Below are positions 20,652-26,470 of a stretch of 26,470 nucleotides of DNA, in pieces. Below the pieces are notes generated by a model, which was given only the letters and a program-made list of their open reading frames with translations, ran no database searches and was not told the origin of the DNA. Positions within the stretch are counted from its first letter, which is position 1, and each line of letters begins with the position of its first letter. Source of the stretch: Firmicutes bacterium UBA6226 (GTDB lineage Bacteria; Bacillota_A; Clostridia; Peptostreptococcales; Acidaminobacteraceae). The DNA is taken from positions 1 through 26,470 of the forward strand of contig DJWQ01000177.1 of assembly GCA_002441045.1 (NCBI GenBank), written 5' to 3'. Made by a program: the position numbers and the translations under genes.

Positions 20652-21590
20652 ATGGAAAATAGATTAACGGTTTCATCATCGCCTCATATTCGTTCAAGTG
20701 AGACGACACAAAGTATCATGAGAGACGTTACCATTGCATTAGCTCCTGCTGCTGCATTTGGTGTTTATAATTTTGGTTTACGCGCACTTTTAATTCTTGT
20801 CATTTCTGTAGTAACTGCGATGCTGACAGAAGCATTGTGCCAAATGATTAGAAAACAACCGATCACTGTTAATGATTTCAGTGCAGTCGTGACAGGTTTA
20901 TTACTTGGTATGAACTTACCAGTATCTGTTCCAATTTGGATTCCAATCGTTGGTAGCTTTTTTGCTATCGCAATTGTTAAACAAGCTTTTGGTGGGTTAG
21001 GTCATAACTTTATTAACCCAGCATTGGCAGCTAGAGCTTTACTCGTTGCTTCTTGGCCGGTTCAGATGACCACGTGGACAGCAGTAAAGCCTGATGCACA
21101 AACGAGTGCAACTGTACTTGGGATTTTAAAAGAGGGTCTTGACCCAAGCTTTTTGCCATCTTTGAAAGATATGCTATTAGGTAGCATCGGTGGATGTATT
21201 GGGGAAACATCTGCAATTCTATTGTTATTAGGTGGAATCTACCTAATCTATAGAGGTGTTATTACAATTAAAATACCTGGAATTTATATTGGGACGGTTG
21301 CAATTTTAACGCTTTTAATTACTGGTTTTGATGTTCAGACAACTATGATTCATATCTTATCAGGCGGATTGATTTTAGGTGCTTTCTTTATGGCTACTGA
21401 CTATGCGTCATCGCCGATTACACCAAAAGGTCAAATTATATATGCAGTTGGTATGGGTCTGTTGACGACAATTATACGCTTCTATGGTGGTTATCCAGAA
21501 GGTGTATCTTATTCAATCCTATTAATGAATGTTGCAGCTCCATTAATTGACAAGTATTCTAAACCAAGAGTATTTGGAGGTGCAAAATAA
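20652..21590 (+). CDS. rnfD: Rnf complex subunit RnfD (flavin-carrying membrane subunit)
   Basis: The 312-residue integral membrane protein is related to NqrB. It starts with VSSSPHIRSSETTQSIM, followed by many membrane helices, a conserved FGGLGHNFINPALAARALL, and DYASSPITPKGQIIYAVGMG near the C-terminus. RnfD carries a covalently bound FMN on a Thr in an S(T)GAT-type motif. The best candidate here is TSAT at 151-154 (Thr154), which departs from the usual Gly. It starts at ATG 20652, six nt after GGGGAGG; the upstream TTG at 20646 sits too close to the SD. Its stop overlaps the rnfG start by one base, suggesting coupled translation. Confidence 0.96.
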   Translation: MENRLTVSSSPHIRSSETTQSIMRDVTIALAPAAAFGVYNFGLRALLILVISVVTAMLTEALCQMIRKQPITVNDFSAVVTGLLLGMNLPVSVPIWIPIVGSFFAIAIVKQAFGGLGHNFINPALAARALLVASWPVQMTTWTAVKPDAQTSATVLGILKEGLDPSFLPSLKDMLLGSIGGCIGETSAILLLLGGIYLIYRGVITIKIPGIYIGTVAILTLLITGFDVQTTMIHILSGGLILGAFFMATDYASSPITPKGQIIYAVGMGLLTTIIRFYGGYPEGVSYSILLMNVAAPLIDKYSKPRVFGGAK

Positions 21591-22183
21591 TGAAAGATAT
21601 TTTAAAAACGGGTCTAATATTATTTTTAGTTGCTGCAATCGCTGCTCTTGGACTAGGTCTTACAAATGAAGTTACTAAAGATCCAATTGCTGAACAAAGA
21701 AGAATTGCGAATGAGCAAGCAAAAAAAGAAGTTTTACCAGAAGCTGCTAGCTTTACGGATGCTAGTGAAGCAGATGTTGAAAAAATTGCATCTGAATTTG
21801 CTCCGGTAGTTGCTGTTTATACAGGACTAGATGCGAATGGTGAAGTAATTGGTTATGTATTTAAATCAACCCCAACTGGTTTTGGTGGTAATGTTGAAGT
21901 TGTAACTGGTATTTCTGTTGATGGTCAAGTAACCGGTTTAAGAGTAGGTAGTCATAATGAGACGCCTGGTCTGGGCGCAAAAGCGAAAGACGCTGCATTC
22001 TACGAGCAATATGCTGGTAAGTCAGCTGAAGAAGCTATTGGCGTATCTAAAACTGCTGCTACAGGTAATGAGATTCAAGCAATTACTGGTGCCACAATTT
22101 CAAGTGCTGCTATCACAAGTGGTGCGAATGCATCAATTGATGCTTTCCACTGGATTCTTGAGAATGGGGGGTTAGGAAATTGA
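21590..22183 (+). CDS. rnfG: Rnf complex subunit RnfG (FMN-binding)
   Basis: The 197-residue protein has one N-terminal membrane helix (about 5-25) and an extracytoplasmic FMN-binding domain. Conserved segments are GYVFKSTPTGFGGNVEVVTGI and VGSHNETPGLGAKA. The flavinylation motif is TGAT at 166-169, with Thr169 as the FMN-linked residue. It belongs to the RnfG/NqrC family and needs a flavin transferase (ApbE) encoded elsewhere. Its start overlaps the rnfD stop (TAATG), and its stop overlaps the TTG start of rnfE. Confidence 0.96.
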   Translation: MKDILKTGLILFLVAAIAALGLGLTNEVTKDPIAEQRRIANEQAKKEVLPEAASFTDASEADVEKIASEFAPVVAVYTGLDANGEVIGYVFKSTPTGFGGNVEVVTGISVDGQVTGLRVGSHNETPGLGAKAKDAAFYEQYAGKSAEEAIGVSKTAATGNEIQAITGATISSAAITSGANASIDAFHWILENGGLGN

Positions 22184-22773
22184 AATTAAGCAATTTGACT
22201 AAAGGTATTATTAAAGAAAATCCAATTTTCGTTCAGTTGCTTGGTATGTGTCCAACTCTTGCGGTTACGACATCAGCTATCAACGGTATTGGTATGGGTC
22301 TTGCGACTACTGCAGTTCTCGTAAGCTCAAATATAGCGATTTCACTTCTTAGAAAAGTGATTCCTGCTCAAGTTAGAATTCCTGCATTCGTAGTTGTTAT
22401 CTCGACATTCGTAACAATTGTCGGTATGTTAATGGAAGCTTTTATTCCTGATTTATTTAGTGCTCTTGGCTTATTTATCCCACTGATTGTTGTTAACTGT
22501 ATCATTTTAGCGCGTGCAGAAGCATTTGCATCTAAGAATGGAATTGTTGACTCAGCGTTTGATGGTATTGGAATGGGTCTTGGCTTTACACTTGCACTTA
22601 CAATTTTAGGGGCGGTTAGAGAATTGCTTGGTAATGGTAGTATTTTCGGAACTATGTTATTGGGTGAAGCTTATAAACCTGCATTGATTATGATTCTTCC
22701 TCCAGGCGGATTCTTAGCATTAGGTTTATTGTTGGCGCTTTATAACAGCTATCAAATTAAGAAAGCGAAGTAG
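22180..22773 (+). CDS. rnfE: Rnf complex subunit RnfE
   Basis: The 197-residue membrane protein belongs to the RnfE/NqrD family, with about six helices. It begins KLSNLTKGIIKENPIFVQLLGMCPTLAVTTSAING, with the conserved Cys in GMCPTLAV, and has a second conserved Cys in VVNCIILARAEAFA. With RnfA it forms a pseudo-symmetric pair that holds a [2Fe-2S] centre within the membrane (known for the family). The start codon is TTG at 22180, overlapping the rnfG stop TGA by 4 nt. No ATG lies near the conserved N-terminus, so the non-ATG start is well supported. Confidence 0.95.
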   Translation: MKLSNLTKGIIKENPIFVQLLGMCPTLAVTTSAINGIGMGLATTAVLVSSNIAISLLRKVIPAQVRIPAFVVVISTFVTIVGMLMEAFIPDLFSALGLFIPLIVVNCIILARAEAFASKNGIVDSAFDGIGMGLGFTLALTILGAVRELLGNGSIFGTMLLGEAYKPALIMILPPGGFLALGLLLALYNSYQIKKAK

Positions 22774-22784
22774 GAGGGTGACTT

Positions 22785-23366
22785 ATGGAAAATGCAAGTA
22801 TTTTTGTCATAATGGTCAGTGCCATTCTCGTAAATAACTTCGTACTTTCGAGATTTCTTGGTATCTGTCCGTTTTTAGGAGTTTCAAAACAAGTAGAAAC
22901 AGCTTTTGGTATGGGTATGGCTGTAACGTTCGTTATCACTTTAGCAGGTACGATCACATACTTTGTTCACTACTATATTTTAGTTAAGTTTCATTTAGAG
23001 TATCTTCAAACAGCTGCGTTTATTTTAGTAATTGCATCACTGGTTCAGTTCGTTGAAATCGTGCTACAGAAGATGAGCCCAACGCTTTATCAAGCTTTAG
23101 GTGTATTCTTGCCACTAATCACAACAAACTGTGCGGTTCTAGGTTTGGCGTTACTCAATATACAGTATAAGTTTAATCTAATTCAAACTATTTTCCACTC
23201 GTTCTTTGCAGCGATTGGTTTCTCACTTGCAATCGTATTATTTGCTGGTATCAGAGAAAAATTAGAAACATCTGACGTGCCACTTCCTTTTAAAGGATTC
23301 CCAATCGCACTTATAACTGCGAGTCTTATGTCAATAGCCTTCTTAGGCTTTACTGGCTTAGTTTAG
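22785..23366 (+). CDS. rnfA: Rnf complex subunit RnfA
   Basis: The 193-residue membrane protein belongs to the RnfA/NqrE family, with six predicted helices. It has the conserved [19 protein letters not shown] in the first half and [15 protein letters not shown] in the second, whose Cys residues are the partners of RnfE in binding the membrane iron-sulfur centre. The length is normal. GGAGGGTGACTT precedes ATG 22785, 11 nt after the rnfE stop. The opposite frames are open over part of the gene but have no ribosome binding site. Confidence 0.96.
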   Translation: MENASIFVIMVSAILVNNFVLSRFLGICPFLGVSKQVETAFGMGMAVTFVITLAGTITYFVHYYILVKFHLEYLQTAAFILVIASLVQFVEIVLQKMSPTLYQALGVFLPLITTNCAVLGLALLNIQYKFNLIQTIFHSFFAAIGFSLAIVLFAGIREKLETSDVPLPFKGFPIALITASLMSIAFLGFTGLV

Positions 23367-23375
23367 GAGGTTAGC

Positions 23376-24209
23376 ATGGATGTAAATTCTTTAATTTTAG
23401 CAGGAACAAGCTTAGGGGTTATGGGCTTGGTTTTCGGAGCATCTTTGGCGTTTGCTTCTAAGAAGTTTGCTGTAGAAGTTGATCCAAGGGTGATCGAAGT
23501 AAGAGAAGCTGTACCTGGTGCGAACTGCGGTGCATGTGGTTATCCAGGTTGTGATGGCTTTGCTAATGCAGTTGTTAAGGGTTTAGCGCCAGTTAACGGT
23601 TGCCCTGTTGGTGGTGCACCAGTTGCTTCAAGAGTTGCTCAAATCATGGGTGTTGAAGCAGGTGCAACAACTAAAAAAGTAGCAAAAGTAAAGTGCGAAG
23701 GTCATGAAGAAAACTGTAGCAATCGATATGATTATGATGGACTTGATAGTTGTGTTGCAGCGAATATGTTAAATGGTGGACCAAAAAGTTGTTTATTTGG
23801 CTGTATGGGTCTTGGATCGTGTGTACAAGTTTGTCCGTTTGACGCAATTCACATCAATGATAAGGGACTTGCTGAAGTTGATCCAGAGAAGTGTACAGCA
23901 TGTAATAAATGTATCGAAATTTGTCCTAAGATGGTTATCAGTTTAATACCTTATAACCAATTGACAATTGTTGAATGTAATAACAAAGATAAAGGACCTC
24001 AAGTTAAGAAAAATTGTAGTGTTGCTTGTATTGCTTGTGGTATCTGTGAAAGAAATTGTCCGCACGATGCGATTCATGTAGTAAACAATTTGGCTGAGAT
24101 TGATTATGACAAATGTACCAACTGTATGATTTGTGTCGAGAAATGTCCAACAAAAGCGATCAGCGGTGATTTGTCTAAACGAACTGTAGAAGTCGTTGCA
24201 CAAGCCTAA
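23376..24209 (+). CDS. rnfB: Rnf complex subunit RnfB (ferredoxin-type, electron entry)
   Basis: The 277-residue protein has an N-terminal membrane helix (about 8-28) and a Fes-type [4Fe-4S] motif with Cys51, Cys54, Cys59 and Cys76. It then has a Cys-rich stretch of further [4Fe-4S] motifs: CMGLGSCVQVCPFDAI, CTACNKCIEICP, CIACGICERNCPHDAI and CTNCMICVEKCPTKAI. RnfB is taken to accept electrons from reduced ferredoxin on the cytoplasmic side. It starts nine nt after rnfA with AGGAGG, and it is the last gene before a strong terminator, completing the order C-D-G-E-A-B seen in acetogens and clostridia. Confidence 0.97.
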   Translation: MDVNSLILAGTSLGVMGLVFGASLAFASKKFAVEVDPRVIEVREAVPGANCGACGYPGCDGFANAVVKGLAPVNGCPVGGAPVASRVAQIMGVEAGATTKKVAKVKCEGHEENCSNRYDYDGLDSCVAANMLNGGPKSCLFGCMGLGSCVQVCPFDAIHINDKGLAEVDPEKCTACNKCIEICPKMVISLIPYNQLTIVECNNKDKGPQVKKNCSVACIACGICERNCPHDAIHVVNNLAEIDYDKCTNCMICVEKCPTKAISGDLSKRTVEVVAQA

Positions 24210-24227
24210 TCAAAATATCGTAAAATT

Positions 24228-24254
24228 AAAACGGCCTTATGGCCGTTTTTTTTA
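24228..24254 (+). terminator. Intrinsic terminator of the rnf operon
   Basis: AAAACGGCC (24228-24236) and GGCCGTTTT (24241-24249) form a perfect 9-bp stem with loop TTAT, followed by more T residues. Confidence 0.9.
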
Positions 24255-24335
24255 GTTTTAACGGTTAACAGTATTTATATCGGTGGCTTATTATTTAATA
24301 AAATTCATGATTTTGTAACGCCCTTTTCCTTGTAA

Positions 24336-24363
24336 TTGACAGCAACCAATGTTAAACTAGATT
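24336..24363 (+). promoter_or_regulatory. Promoter upstream of DUF4321-maf-radC-mreB
   Basis: A consensus TTGACA (24336-24341), a 16-nt spacer and TAGATT (24358-24363). The leader before ATG 24441 would be about 70 nt and contains two TATGGAAA copies of unknown meaning. Confidence 0.5.
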
Positions 24364-24440
24364 TTAGATTAGACTGTACTTTTGGTCTGCCATCGCTATG
24401 GAAATATATGGAAAACTATGGTAAAATTAAGAGGTAATTC

Positions 24441-24689
24441 ATGAGAGTAAAAAGTAACGATGGAATTGTACTACTTGTATTACTGTTGGTCGGTGCTGTA
24501 TTTGGAAGTTTGATAGGCGCTGCATTAGGTGATATAATCCCAATTTTAAATTACGGAAAAACTATAGGGGTTGACCCTTTTGTAGTGGATTTAAATGTGA
24601 TTATTTTAACCTTCGGATTAAAGCTTAGTCTCAATCTTTCAGGCATTATAGGCATTGTGATTGCATTTTTTATCTATCGAAAATTATGA
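24441..24689 (+). CDS. DUF4321 small membrane protein
   Basis: The 82-residue protein has two hydrophobic helices (about 10-30 and 52-78) joined by a short loop that includes ALGDIIPILNYGKTIGVDP. This layout and its position directly before maf match the DUF4321 family of Bacillota, whose function is unknown. The start ATG follows AAGAGGT. The stop overlaps the maf start by 4 nt (ATGA), so translation is likely coupled. Position next to maf, radC and mreB points only loosely to cell envelope or division. Confidence 0.8.
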   Translation: MRVKSNDGIVLLVLLLVGAVFGSLIGAALGDIIPILNYGKTIGVDPFVVDLNVIILTFGLKLSLNLSGIIGIVIAFFIYRKL

Positions 24690-25269
24690 GAATCATTTTG
24701 GCCTCGGGCTCACCGAGAAGGGTAGAACTTTTAAAACAATTTATTGATGAGATTGAAATTATACCTAGCAGTATAGAAGAGAAAATTTCACTAAATGATC
24801 AGCCAAAGCAAGCCGTTATGGCGTTAGCATATGAAAAAGGAATGCAAGTTGCCCTAGAACATCCTGATGCACTTGTAATTGCAAGTGACACTATTGTTTA
24901 TAAGGATGAAATACTTGGAAAACCAGAAAATTATGACGACGCAAAACGCATGTTAAACCTATTAAATGACACAATTCATGATGTATTTACTGGCATCGCA
25001 CTTATTCATTTGGAGTGTGGCTTGAAAATAGTCGATTATGAGCGGACAGGTGTTACTTTTAATTCATTGTCCGAAAAGATGATTTGTGATTATTTAGATA
25101 CTGGAGAGCCTTATGATAAAGCAGGGGCATACGGTATACAAGGACATGGTGCGTTACTGGTAAATGGAATTGAAGGAGATTTTTTCAATGTCATGGGATT
25201 GCCACTCTCTAAATTAAACGCAATGCTACAAAAGTATTGTAATTTAAATTTGATGAAGCGAGGCGACTA

Positions 25270-25270
<1 letters not shown>
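24686..25270 (+). CDS. maf: Maf family nucleoside triphosphate pyrophosphatase
   Basis: The 194-residue protein has the Maf landmarks: N-terminal LASGSPRRVELL, which binds the substrate phosphates; ASDTIVYKDEILGKP with the catalytic Asp; HDVFTGIALI; and GAYGIQGHGALLVNGIEGDFFNVMGLPL. Maf proteins hydrolyse dTTP, UTP or modified nucleotides to monophosphates and were first linked to septum formation. The position between DUF4321 and radC-mreB is the common Bacillota order. The start overlaps DUF4321 (ATGA) and the stop overlaps radC (TAATG). No clear SD is visible, consistent with coupling. Confidence 0.94.

Positions 25271-26470
<1,200 letters not shown>

Overview
The window looks like chromosomal DNA of a low-GC, anaerobic Gram-positive bacterium of the Bacillota, most likely a clostridium-like lineage. 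Support: strong AGGAGG-type ribosome binding sites, AT-rich spacers, sigma-A type promoters, a complete rnfCDGEAB cluster in the clostridial order, the block DUF4321-maf-radC-mreB, and a polA whose proofreading domain has lost its catalytic residues. I cannot name the species. Nothing looks like a phage, transposon or CRISPR array.

Layout. (1) 1-2376: the end of an MBOAT O-acyltransferase followed by a fusion of an SGNH/DltD-like domain to a NodB-type polysaccharide deacetylase, an exopolysaccharide or cell-wall modification pair. (2) 2377-4067: hflX behind an elaborate leader with a sigma-A promoter, two tiny ORFs with good ribosome binding sites, an intrinsic terminator and further hairpins. 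(3) 4068-6324: a membrane Cache-GGDEF-EAL protein. (4) 6405-7457, minus strand: a secreted protein with a copper-amine-oxidase N-terminal-like domain, behind an ECF-type promoter. (5) 7617-10100: tRNA-Leu(CAA), an M24 aminopeptidase and a YdjM-family membrane protein. (6) 10132-12860: an ECF sigma factor, a zinc-finger anti-sigma factor fused to DUF4349, and a SIMPL-domain protein. (7) 12928-17342: polA, coaE and a nicotinate phosphoribosyltransferase. (8) 17405-18930: a degenerate intergenic repeat, tRNA-Leu(GAG) on the minus strand, a TSUP transporter and a CheY-like receiver. (9) 19184-24254: the Rnf complex operon. (10) 24336-26470: DUF4321-maf-radC-mreB, running off the end.

Two regulatory circuits stand out. 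The hflX leader encodes MRLRKNSRVQLNSIKA and MLSFIKLRRSTSL. Both carry the basic-X-basic motif at which macrolide-bound ribosomes stall, the first as MRLR at the very N-terminus, and an intrinsic terminator lies between the two. This looks like a tandem antibiotic-sensing attenuator for a ribosome-splitting GTPase. Second, the ECF sigma gene and the divergent secreted-protein gene 2.7 kb away share the element GGAACT-N16-CGTC at nearly the same distance from their start codons, which predicts autoregulation and a first regulon member.

A family of about 41-57 nt hairpin-bearing intergenic repeats (10019-10059, 17405-17461, 17462-17509) is a further unexplained feature. All functional calls come from reading motifs by eye; no database search or RNA folding was run.
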